Below, piece by piece: positions 9,940 through 21,599 of a stretch of 64,000 nucleotides of DNA. Source of the DNA: Lepisosteus oculatus. Lineage: Eukaryota > Chordata > Actinopteri > Semionotiformes > Lepisosteidae. Each line of letters starts with the position of its first letter. Positions within the stretch are counted from its first letter, which is position 1. The DNA lies in contig NC_090696.1 of assembly GCF_040954835.1 (NCBI RefSeq), forward strand, positions 73,221,722 through 73,285,721. Reading direction: 5' to 3'. The position numbers and the translations under genes are program-made. Under the pieces are notes generated by a model. That model was not told where the DNA came from, did no database searches, and worked only from the letters and a program-made list of their open reading frames with translations.

Positions 9940-12900
9940 GAGAGGTAGTGGTTGGAATGAGTCAAGCATTGTCATGCAAATCACAGACCCAGCAGGTTGC
10001 TAAGGAAGATCAATTGTAAAGTACTTAGTTCCCTGGTGGTTTAAAAAAATGTCAAATCAATTAGGTATTCCTTGTCAGAAAAAAAGGCATTTCTTTAAAT
10101 GTTTTACAAAGCCACTTTAAAATGTTTTGATTTGAATCACACTAGAACAAGTTCATTTTTTTATTAGAAAATAAGGCAGAGGACACAATCTCTTCCATTG
10201 TAGAGGTAAATATGGAATTTACCTAGAAATGGATCAGTCATAGTAGAAATAAAATTTGCCTTTGAAGGCTAAGGACTTGTCTGAAAACCCCTCATGCTGT
10301 TGAAATAGTATCTTACATCCACAGGTTGTATGAATGATCACATTGTGCATTAGTTGAGGTGAAGGTAAATAATTTATCCAGAAGATGGATCACAGAGGAA
10401 TCACCAGCATGACACTGGTGTACTTGACTGTGGTGTACACAGGTATCATTATTTCTGACCCATGTACCATGCTGTCACTGCTATTCTGTTCCAGTGTAAT
10501 TTTCATACTGATACCAATATCAATCTTTACATTTTTTACACACTGGGATAAAGCTTTCACGTTTCCTGACTTCTGAAGTGAATAATCCTTTATCCATCTA
10601 GATAAATCAGTTGAGAACAAATTCTCATTTCCAATCATGACCTGACCTAGAGGATTACACTCCTGTTGAGCAAAAAAAAAGAAAAGAACAATACAAAGTA
10701 AACATAACAGGACATGACACAACACTGACATAACGTGGCAGTGTCAGTATGTCAAGTGTCAAACAGATGAGATTAAATCAAACAACCAAAAATACATTCA
10801 GGTATAGTGATGGATGGTATCATCTCTCTCCAGATTTTTCTCGCCCATGGCAGTGGAGATTGGAAATGTCCTGCACCCAAAAACAGGACAGATGGTACAG
10901 AGAACTGCAGTAATTAAGTTGGGCTGCCATTTTCTCAATAAAAGATCTGTAAATGTCCTTCAATGAATGAAGCATTCATCTGGTAGGCTGTGAGGGCCAG
11001 TTAATCAAAGTGTAACTGATGCATGTGTTGGGATATGGCAGAATGGTTTGACACACCAAATTTTCCTCAAACACCTTCCAAGGCTATCCTTAAACATCAT
11101 GTAAGTACCAAATGGTTAGTATGGACATTGTAACTGCTATACAAGCGTATACCTGTATGAATTAGTAAAGTAAAATTTGTTGTGATAAAACAAGTTTAGT
11201 TTCAATTTTAGCTTGTAATTTACAAATAATAGTTTTGAAAGTTACAACGCCATCTGGCCAGATGTTTTACAGTAGATGTATATAAACTGTGACTTGCTTT
11301 AGCTATATTCTATACAGCAAAACATCCATGATCTATACAAAGGTATCAGTTAGTTAGTTTTTTTTAATTCAACAGCATACATTTGATTAAATCAGAGGAT
11401 TCACAGAACTTGTTAAAGCTAAGCTGCTAGTTAGTCATTTCTGATGTGGAAGTGTGTACAGCTCAGTATTATTAGGTTGATTATCACTTTACTGTGCACC
11501 TCACAGAGTATTTTTATTCTGGCCTGATTCCTTATATTGTCTTCTTACTTATTCTGGACATTTAGTTTGAGATATTACAGTGTAATGTGGGGTCACTATT
11601 TACTGCTGAAATAAATGTTGTGTCTTTAGTACATTGTTATTGATTAGATTGGGAGTTTGGATGTTCCCTGGTGAGTGAACGTGGCCTATTTTCAGAATGT
11701 TAAGCAAGTATTCAATTAAATACTATGTGTGATTTTAGAATCGTACCATACTCGTACCAGAATCGGTAAATATAAATCTCTGAAACTGTTTTGTTGAAAT
11801 GTGATCAACTGAAGCTGCACCTTTCTCTTGCAGTCATAGAAGCTTTGTGGTCTTGTGTAGGCAACCTTTTGAAGAGTACCCTATAGGATGAAATAAATAA
11901 TTTCACACCTGCTGCTTTTTAAAATTCAGTTATTTAGAACACTGATATTCAGGAGGCGTTTAATTAAAGCAGTAGAAGCACTGAAGGAGGAGGGAGCTGA
12001 AGGAGATGTCAGACCCAAGTGAGGATTTACATTAGATTTAATGAACAGCCTGTAAGCTGATGACTTATTTTAACATGTGCAGGAAATAAGTGCAGTTGCA
12101 AAGATACATATCTGGTTTCACATCCTGTTAACACTGCTATCAAACTCTCTCTAAAATGCTCTAAGAAGTATAATACAGAATAGCAATAATAGACAGTTAA
12201 TTTTACAAAAAGAACATTGCATAAATATTAGAATTAATTTAACAGTTTAAACGTTTGCAAAAATAGGTCCACCAGCTTGTTACATGCATAATATCCAAGG
12301 ATAATCATTTTAGGTTTAGCTCTGGAAAATTACTATTGTTTGACGAAAGAAAAAAAACACTCAAGTAAGTCAGTTTAAAAAAAATACAGGCAGAAAATTG
12401 TGGAAATTCTCTATGCTTACAATGCTTGGAATTACAAATCAAGAATGAAAGACTATCAACAACATCTATGGCTTTTTTCTTTAATATACAACGATTTATT
12501 AAATCAGAGGACAATTTCTTAATATGTTCTTCCCCTTACTGCTGATCGTCTGTTCTTATTATTTTAAAATTGAAAGATAAAATCGTCAGAATAATATTAA
12601 GTGCTTAGCAGTGAAGACGATCGAACGATACAATGGCTCATCCCTCGACCTCTAATCTGAATTTCTGCTTTTAGAGCAATCTTTTCAAACGATTAAAAGA
12701 ACAATTTCTAAACGAGCCTACTGTATTCTGATGCTTTACACTGCCCTGATGCTAATACCTGCAATACAACTACAACATGAAGTCTGCGCTGTAGACTTTA
12801 TAAACCAGCCTAACTTTGAAACCTTGGATTTATGCCAGCAAGAAATAAGTCAAAGACGAACAATATTGCGCGATCACAGTCATCAGAGGCACTAGGAACT

Positions 12901-13080
12901 TTTCATAGTGTCGAACATGAACAAATCATTGATGTCATTAATCCAATCTGGCACGTATCTGGCCGCTTTACCATACACGCATTGATAAAGTGACCAGGGA
13001 CGTTGGGACAGTCGTGTTTCTTTTTTTTCCTCCTGCATGATCTCTTCCTCTGCCATCTCAGCTCGTCACCAGCGCTTCTC
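9940..13080. other. Intergenic region downstream of SCRG1
   Basis: No convincing gene. Overlapping short frames near 10385-10731 exist on both strands but look random. A 14-base perfect palindrome made of two E-boxes lies at 11251-11264. Minus-strand AATAAA (plus tttatt at 12495-12500) may end a long SCRG1 3' UTR. The SAP30 gene, which lies between HMGB2 and SCRG1 in human, was looked for from 3.8 to 13 kb and not found. Confidence 0.5.
11251..11264. promoter_or_regulatory. Perfect palindrome of two abutting E-boxes
   Basis: CATCTGGCCAGATG equals its own reverse complement and contains the E-boxes CATCTG and CAGATG. CATCTG is a preferred site of HAND/TWIST-class bHLH dimers. Function here is unknown. 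Confidence 0.4.
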
Positions 13081-13083
13081 TCT

Positions 13084-14065
<982 letters not shown>

Positions 14066-14109
14066 TTATAACGAACCGTGACGTTGGGAAACTTCCACCT
14101 CCCAACCCG

Positions 14110-15440
14110 TCTGTATTATTTACACATCGAGAGCTGTATAGAGCGAAAAAGGTTTAGAGTTAAGAATTTTTGGGGACTAAGCGCACTTCGTTAAGTGAAA
14201 AGAAAAATAGTTTGTGACAGTGGCATGTGCGTTTTTGGTGTTATAAGTAAATGAAAAAGAAAAAGTACAACTTCCTACGCGAACACAAATTAGATTACAG
14301 CAAAACGCGCACTCTTGCCTATGATCCTTTTGATGAACAGACGGCGTTTTACTATTTAATTTAAAATTAAATTAAATAGTAGTTAAAGTAGCGTAATTAC
14401 ACATTTCAAAAATAGAATTTGTAGTGACGAAACTATATTAGCTCAAAGGTTCTCCAGTTTCATGCAACTTTTGAAAAAAAAAAACACGATCAGGAGAAGC
14501 GATAATGATACACCCTACACATTGCTGTACTGGTTATAGTAACATCTATGGATATTTAGATATTTTAAACAACGCAGCGCACACAGAAAAACACAGATTT
14601 CAGAAACAGAAAATGTCACGGTACCTTTGGGTGCACTCCACTCACTGATGACTGTAGGTCTGAGTGGGTTTCTGGTAAATCTGGTTTTGTACAAGTCAGG
14701 CACAAACAGGTCTTTGTCCCGTTCAGCTCTCACCACTGAGCGACACTCAGCCCCTCTTATTCCTTCGTGGACTGAGCAAGGAGTGAAATAACTCCCTCCT
14801 CACATCGATCACCTCAGAACACAGATACGAACAAAACCATTATACGTGGCAGTTTAGTGGGGTACCTAATTTATTCCAGTCCGCAAGCAAATACGCATTT
14901 CACTGCCTGTGCTGCAGTCCAACGTCAGATGTACCTAAACAAAATCATTTTCACGACTGTATGAATCCACTCTTTTAATAATTATTACTTTTTCCTAGAA
15001 ACACTGGAGGTTTGTATTCCATGCCCTCAGAAAGCTGTCTGGACTGCCTTTAAGAAGAAACACTAGATATAAACACAAATATATATTGAATATGGCCTAT
15101 TCTCTTCATGCTCAGTTGGGAAGCTGACTCTGTTTTGGTTTTCAAGTATTGTTTTTTTATGAGATGGTGTAATAAAGATTGTTTTGGGGACCTATCATTA
15201 CTTTGTTTCTTGTTACAACTTGAGTGAACATAAGGAAAGTTAAATAAGGAGGCCATTTGGCATGTATACCCACGATATTAGCTAACTGATCTGAGGATAT
15301 TCTTCAAGTGTGTGAATGTTGAAGAGTTATTGCAGCACACCCTGCAAAAATTGACAGAAGTAACAGTTATTGCATTTTACAACTAGAGCTGGAGTGTACC
15401 CATTTATGCAGCTGGGCTTTTAATTGAGCAGTTTGAGTGA
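14110..15440. other. SCRG1 upstream flank
   Basis: Should contain the SCRG1 promoter and any non-coding first exon, but no convincing TATA box or donor could be chosen. Contains an AT palindrome at 14351-14380, with 12-base arms (ACTATTTAATTT) around AAAATT. Confidence 0.45.
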
Positions 15441-15444
15441 AGGA

Positions 15445-15611
15445 ACAAGTAAAGGTTAGTTCTGTGCTGAAAAATTGAAATAGAAGCAGTGGTTCATCTT
15501 TCTGTATAACCTCCTTCAGGGATCAGTGTTCAGGTGGCAATGGAAGAAGCTCAAAAGCTGGATCGTTGTTTCTATTTTCAGCCTTTCAGCATAGATCTAA
15601 CCTTTACTTGT
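15445..15611. mobile_element. Palindromic foldback element, copy 2 (diverged)
   Basis: The left end acaagtaaaggttag (15445-15459) and right end ctaacctttacttgt (15597-15611) are exact reverse complements. The inner arms (gtgctgaaaaattgaaatag versus tattttcagcctttcagcat reversed) match imperfectly. The arm order resembles the element at 5809-5939 (aaggttt/tta... then gctgaaaa). The right end abuts the poly-TAA tail of a minus-strand SINE. Confidence 0.6.
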
Positions 15612-16165
15612 AATAATAATAACTGCTTACACTTATATAGCGCTTTTCTGGACACTCCACTCAAAGCTCTTTACAGGTAATGGGGATCCCCTCCACCACC
15701 ACCAGTGTGCAGCCCCACCTGGATGATGCACTAGTATCCTCCCCACACACCAGCTCTCAGTGGGGAGGAGAGCAGAGTGATGAAGCCAGTTCACAGATGG
15801 GCATTGTTAGGAGGCCATGATCGGTACAGGTGAATGGGAAATTCAGTCAGGACACCAGGGTAACACCCCTACTCTTTTTGAGAAACACCCTGGGATTTTT
15901 AATGACCACAAAGAGTCAGGACCTCAGTTTTACATCTCATCCAAAGGATGGCACATTTTACAGTATAGTGTCCACTTCACTATACTGGGGCATTAGGATC
16001 CACACGCACAGCAGAATGAGCGCCCCCTACTGGTCCCACTAACACCTCTTCCAGCAGCAACCTTAGTTTTTTCCCCAAAAGGCCTCCCAATCCAGGTACT
16101 GGCCAGGCCCACACCTGCTGAGCTCCAGTGGGCTGCCACTGGTGAGTTGCAAAGTGAAATGGATG
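15612..16165 (-). mobile_element. 5S-rRNA-headed SINE (SINE3 type), full length, minus strand
   Basis: The minus strand reads 5S-like head (16070-16165, including agctcagcaggtgtgggcct and tacctggattgggagg), body and tail, ending in agcgctatataagtgtaag and TTA repeats at 15612-15640. It is the best-preserved copy in the window. Between head and body it carries a perfect CTCF-type motif at 16019-16033. Confidence 0.85.
16019..16033 (-). promoter_or_regulatory. CTCF-type motif inside a SINE
   Basis: The minus strand reads CCAGTAGGGGGCGCT, matching all 15 positions of the core CCASYAGRKGGCRSY. It lies in the SINE at 15612-16165, and a 13/15 version sits at the same place in the SINE at 5980-6565. 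Binding is not shown by sequence alone. Confidence 0.6.
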
Positions 16166-16564
16166 CTGTTCCTTCCCTCAAACTGCTCTGCTATAAAACT
16201 AAAAGATGTGTGGTGTAAATGGGTACACTCAAACTCTAGTTGTAAAATGAGAATTTAATCTTTTGACTTTTTTAAATTTAACACAGAATTAGGTTTAAAA
16301 ATAAAATGTTATGTGTTACAGTGGGGTTTTGTCAGAAAATTAATTGGCCTTCTGCAACGATCCTCTTAAATAATGAACACCTCTGTAGTAGAATCAGAGC
16401 GAAATCAAGGTTCAGACTGCCTTCATACCGTTCTGATTATGCATTGCTTTCCACTTGGTGTGCCAGCAGTTCCTAAAATGCCAGATAATGTCATGGTCAT
16501 TTCTGTTGTAGTATTTACGTTGGCCAGTCTTAGTTATAGTCCATGTACAGTATTTAATCTCTCT

Positions 16565-16579
16565 GGCGCCATCTGGTGT
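16565..16579 (-). promoter_or_regulatory. CTCF-type motif
   Basis: The minus strand reads ACACCAGATGGCGCC, 14 of 15 positions of the CTCF core. It points toward SCRG1, opposite to the motif at 17039-17053. Confidence 0.5.
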
Positions 16580-17038
16580 TGGCATACTCCAAAAGCGGCA
16601 AGAACACACGGCCGTCACAACGTTTTTAATAGGCTTATGCTGTGAAGACGTTAAATAAATATATTTGATAACAACCGCTTTTTTAAAAGCGCTGCATTGT
16701 TTTTTTTTTCTGGTACATTCCACAAATAGTTTTATATTTCTCTATAGGTAAAGAAAATAAAACAGACATTAACAAAGTAAGTTGTTATAAAGTAACAAAG
16801 TTAAAAATATAGACCTTGTACATAACATTTCATGTAATTTAGAAAAATAAATAAAACTACCGTCCAGTTTTCGAAGTTGGTGCCTTTTAGCACCACTCCT
16901 GCAACCTCTCAAAAAGTCCTTGTTCTCTCGTAATAAACACAACCCAATAATTTGACAGCAGCATGACCAGGTTGGGCATGCCCTGTCGACCTGTAAGGAA
17001 AATGAAGATTGCAACGGTGTGGTTGTGGTGTTGTGAAA

Positions 17039-17053
17039 CCAGTAGATGGCGCT
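17039..17053 (+). promoter_or_regulatory. CTCF-type motif
   Basis: CCAGTAGATGGCGCT matches all 15 core positions. It lies just before an old SINE body fragment (17085-17230), so it may be another SINE-delivered site. It points toward HAND2. Confidence 0.55.
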
Positions 17054-17084
17054 CTTTCATCTGAATTTTCAATCCTACTCTGTC

Positions 17085-17230
17085 GCACGGTGACGTGTTT
17101 TGGCTGAGATGTTAAACTGAGGTCTTGCTTACCTGGTCGTTAAAGATCACCTGGAAGACACTGTTTGCAAGAGTAAGGGTGTCCCCCCCGTGTCTTGACT
17201 TAATTCCACTTTGACTGGTTTCCATAACTT
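17085..17230 (+). mobile_element. Old SINE3-related body fragment
   Basis: Contains ctgagatgttaaactgaggt followed by cttgcttac, tggtcgttaaagatcacctg and agggtgtccccc, the body order of the SINE family but strongly diverged, like the fragment at 9230-9350. Confidence 0.5.
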
Positions 17231-17299
17231 TTCAAAATTCGAAATAAAGTTTAAATTCAGTTCCAAATTATAAATCAAATTAAATTCAGAATTTCCTAG

Positions 17300-17765
17300 T
17301 TGTGCCGGCAGTCATATCACTCCGCAGCTCACAACTAACAACCCACCGAAGCTAAGCAGGTGTGAACACCCTGCTGTCTGTGTGGGTCCTTCATACCCCA
17401 GTATAGTGATGGTAACACTATACTGTAAAAAGGCGCCGTCCTTCTGATGAGATGTAAAACCGAGGTCCTGACTCTCTGTGGTCATTACAAAAAACCCCAG
17501 GGCGTTTCTCGAAAAGAGTAGAGGGTGTTACCTCGGTGACCTGGCCACATGTCCCATTCGCCTGCCCCAATCCTGGCCTCCTAATAATCCCCATCTATGG
17601 ATTGGCTTCATCACTCTGCTCTCCTCCTGGTGTGGTGAGCTTTCTGCTGTTGAATCATCCAGGTGGGGCTGCACACTGATGGTGGTGGAGGGGTCCCCAT
17701 TACCTGTAAAGCGCTTTGAGTGGAGTGTCCAGAAAAGCGCTATAGAAGTGTAAGCAATTATTATT
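17300..17765 (+). mobile_element. 5S-rRNA-headed SINE (SINE3 type), internally shortened
   Basis: The head has accgaagctaagcaggtgtg, as in 5S rRNA, then jumps to the ctgtctgtgtgggtcct part of the body. It therefore lacks the stretch that carries the CTCF motif in the copies at 6.0 and 16.0 kb. The tail ends gcgctatagaagtgtaagca and runs into a long ATT array. Confidence 0.8.
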
Positions 17766-17773
17766 ATCATCAA

Positions 17774-17832
<59 letters not shown>

Positions 17833-17843
17833 CATCATCATCA
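17766..17843. repeat. (ATT)n/(ATC)n microsatellite at the SINE tail
   Basis: About twenty ATT triplets, then a few ATC triplets, probably expanded from the SINE 3' tail. On the minus strand it encodes a meaningless poly-Asn run. Confidence 0.9.
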
Positions 17844-18059
17844 AACTTAAGAAGAACGTAGGCAGATTTGAGATGAAAAGCACTACACACGTGCATTAAG
17901 TATTGATTGATATATATAAATAGTGCAAAAAAAATCCAGATACGTTTATTGTTTATTTTCTTGTGCTGGGGGGAAACATTGCTTGTCAATGAATTTGTTA
18001 AACCGATCCCCAGAACCAAGAATGACCTTGGTTCTCGACATAAATTTAGTAACAAGTCG

Positions 18060-20870
18060 TTTCAGTAGTCACTAATTTAGTGGTCTGATATTCTGACAAA
18101 GCAATGCATTAAAAACATAGAATGAAAATAACATCTGTCAAAGTTTGTTTTTTAATGAATCGTTTGTGAAGGTTCAGTTTTGCATATTATTACTCCAGGC
18201 TTTTAAATGGTGATTATGGTGCCACCTGCCGTTCGTATCTGAAAACGCAAGCGCGCTTTTATCATTGTCCCGGTTTTTAAACGGGTAAGAATTAAAGTAC
18301 ACACATCTTTCGTGTCCCTTTTTTCTCCCTTTTCTTTTTCTTCTACTTTAAAGTTTTAATGAGATTTAAAGGATGTTTCTAACAGTCTGAGTTCCCATAA
18401 GAAAAGTTAAATAGAATAATTTCACTTCAAACATAAGTATTTGCTGCTGCGAAGACTTGTTCCCTGAAACGGTCATGAATAATAGGCGGGTATTTGATTT
18501 GGAAGTCTCAAACAGGCATTTCAATGCTGTAAGTTGTAAAAAAGAAAATCAACTGTACTTCACGTAAAAACAGCAGCATTTTAAAGTGCACAAAACAGAT
18601 CTGTTTCTGTGTAATAGAATATCTCCATCGCTACTCGAATCTGTCCTGTTCTCCACGACTGTGTCATGGTGTCCCGTCTATGGATTCCCCTTTCCAAGAC
18701 AGGCTCCAGGTGGAGACGGACTAGGAACTCTCCTAGAATCCCAGGAAACTGGAGTTAATTAGCCCTTGATTAAGGACCTGGCTGGAGCAAACTCCAGGAG
18801 ACACAGGGTCAGGGCTGGTCACTACTGACCTACCAAGCAATGTATGAAACACAGCAATGTCTGGGCTTCATTGGAAAGGCATTGAAGTACCAAAGACATG
18901 TTTATATTTTCTCTTTGTACCTCTTGTTCCTTGCCATAGTTAAATAACAGTACCCCCCTTCCATTTTCAGTTCCTGCTATACATATAAATAAAGAGACAA
19001 ACACACAAGTTTACAGGTATTGACGTAAAAATTATTTGCTGCAGAATGTGAAAAGATAGATCAGTCACAAGCATTGTTCCAGGTTTGGATAAAAAAAAAA
19101 GAACCACTTCAGCATGAACTGAAGGTCTGATTTCATGTGCTGATTTACTGCTGAGTATTAAAAAGCTACCTAGAAGGAGTTTCTTTTGGTGTCAGCAATC
19201 CAAAATGAAAGCAAAACTATTGTGTTACAAGGAGATAAAATGCAGAGAGATCAAAACAACCGCGCAATAAATTCTGGAAGTGATTGCAAGGATGAAGGAT
19301 CCTTTTATGAGGGGATTAGTAGGAAAAAGGCATTTTTAAGACTTTAAAATAAAATATTAAAAGTCTAAAAGCTAACAAGAAGCTTAAGCACTTGCATGAC
19401 AATATTTCCTAAGATGCTCATTCCAAGAACGATGTGTGTAGAACACTAGCACAATTGTACTCTCCCCATGGAAAGAATTTGGCACAGAAAATTGTATTAT
19501 TAACTGTGCGCATTAAAGGTTCTTTCACTCTTGGAGAGCACTAACAATCATGCACAGACACAAAGATTTGCAAGTGACAAGCAAAACCCCAAGTCTGACA
19601 AGCACAAAATCAGGAACTCCACACTGTGGAGAACAAACGGATTAATGAGCAGCATTAATTTTGTACAATAAAGCATGGTCTTTTATAAGTTCATGTAACT
19701 CAGCTTCATGAAGTGCCCATATCTTCATCTTTCTAGGCTACTTGTTTAAACTGCACATACCTGTTGCCAAAAAATGTTTTAAAAAATAAGATACAACTTA
19801 AAAAATCACATTCACTGTTTTCGGGAGTGAACAATGTCACAACTGCTGTTGAAACCTCCTCCTGTCTTCACTTTGTCCTGAAGAAAGTGTGACATCTGCA
19901 TATTAGGAAGGTAACTGACTTGTAGTAGTGACCATTATCACAAAGAACAAAGGTAAGAAATGATTCTCCACATGCCTTTTGAATTAAAAAGGGTTATGCT
20001 CCCTATAAAATCCAGTCAGCTTTTTTCCTTCTACCCACAACTGAGCAGTAGATCTCAGAAAGGAATTCATCTAGTCAATAAGTTCATGACTTGCTTGTCT
20101 CAGTGACAAGAATAATGAGAAACATGCCCTGTGGTAGGTGATAATGAAATTTTCAGTGATCCCACCTTTAACATGGGGAGAGAAGAGAAGAATGGCATGG
20201 ACTGGGAACAAACAGATCTGACTACTACTATTACTAATTTTCTCTTATTATTCAATACAATATAAACAACTTTAGTATTACACAGTATTAATAATGATAT
20301 GTGCAGTTCTTCATATGTACCTTGCATCTAGGCTCGTATAAGCAACTGACTGGATCATACTAGCTGTTGGCTAGGAAGCTACGTGTATAGTGGGTTTATT
20401 ATTTATTTCAGTGGTTCTGAAAACTATTGAAAACTATTGCTGTATCCTACCATATACAAACATCAAACCGCAGTGGAGAAACCAGGCTGAGCACTGTCTG
20501 ATATATTTCATATTTCTCATCTCTAAACACATACAGTATCATGGAAAACAGATCAAAAAGTTACATGATATCAGTTCTGTACATCCCAGTACCAACCCAC
20601 AAAATAGGTTGATTTTTATCTTTTTTTAGTCTCAGAGTAAAGTTAAAGCATTAAACTAGGAAAAATATGACTTCATTACCCATCGGATTCCCAGTACAGG
20701 ATAGGTTTCCATATTGTTTTGTATTCCTTGCTACTCAAAAATTTCACTTTGGTTGAACAGATGGACTCATCTGTTGTGAATGAAAAGTGACTTTAAACAA
20801 CAAAAAACAGAATAAAACAGAAAAGGTTGTTTAATGCCTGAGTCAAAGTCTGTACTTCACTACCTGAAAA
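18060..20870. other. Gene desert, first part
   Basis: No gene recognised. A weaker CTCF-like match (13/15, minus) lies at 18218-18232. 18620-18820 (cctgttctccacgactgtg to ggagacacagggtcagggc) looks like an old dispersed repeat of unknown family. Confidence 0.4.
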
Positions 20871-20877
20871 GGGCTAA

Positions 20878-21306
20878 GTGGCAATAAACAGAAACACATA
20901 CTGTATGCAGCCTTCTTGGAGCTTATATGGGCAAAGATGTCATCTTAGATTTCATTCATTCTGTGTTCGTATTGCCAATGTGAGGGCCAAGAAAAGAGAT
21001 GCATGTGACGATCATTGTCCATACGTGCCCTTGAACTCTTGTATGGCCAGGAACAGTGCTCAAGCATGGCACCATCATCTGCTCTTTGTTACAAATGCAT
21101 TTTGCCTTCTGGGCCTGGCTGGGACAGATCCTGTCAGAACTTGTCGGTTTTGCTCTGAAGATGTTGTGACACGTGCAAAAAGGCAGTTGTGGCACTGCCA
21201 CATTACCAAGGAAAACCAGGACAGTTTCCACTGCACACAGTCTCGTCTTTGCTCATATTGGTTAGTTAACTTTTATAAGACTTGCATCTACTGTCAGTGG
21301 ATATGA
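20878..21306 (+). other. Unexplained 142-codon open frame with an antisense 91-codon frame
   Basis: An open frame from ATG 20878 to TGA 21304, rich in Cys and His (for example CRFCSEDVV), overlaps an antisense frame at 20956-21231. It matches no family I know. Local base composition is less AT-rich than its neighbours. It could be a decayed mobile-element ORF read in the wrong frame, or chance. Not called as a gene. Confidence 0.2.
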
Positions 21307-21599
21307 GCTGTGTGCCGTGAGTCTGAAGGTCTGCATGAACAGATGAAAGATAACCTTATTTCTCACCTGTAGAAATGTTTGATCAGCTGTAGGTCAGAAT
21401 GTAGACATCTTCAGCAGGCAGCAAGTTTGTTTTCGCCAAGCAACCATAGTTGGGAGATTTCACAACATGAAAATCCTGTGCCTCATGAAGCTCTTCAGGT
21501 GAATCCGAAAGACACCATTGTTGGCTTCATAGAAAGACAGAAGCTGTTGGATCATTGTGAAAATAGATTTATCAGAGACACGTAATCGTGACATTAAAC

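Noticed and set aside
17528-18055. 175-codon minus-strand frame with poly-Asn
   Set aside because: It is a SINE body plus an ATT microsatellite read as protein.
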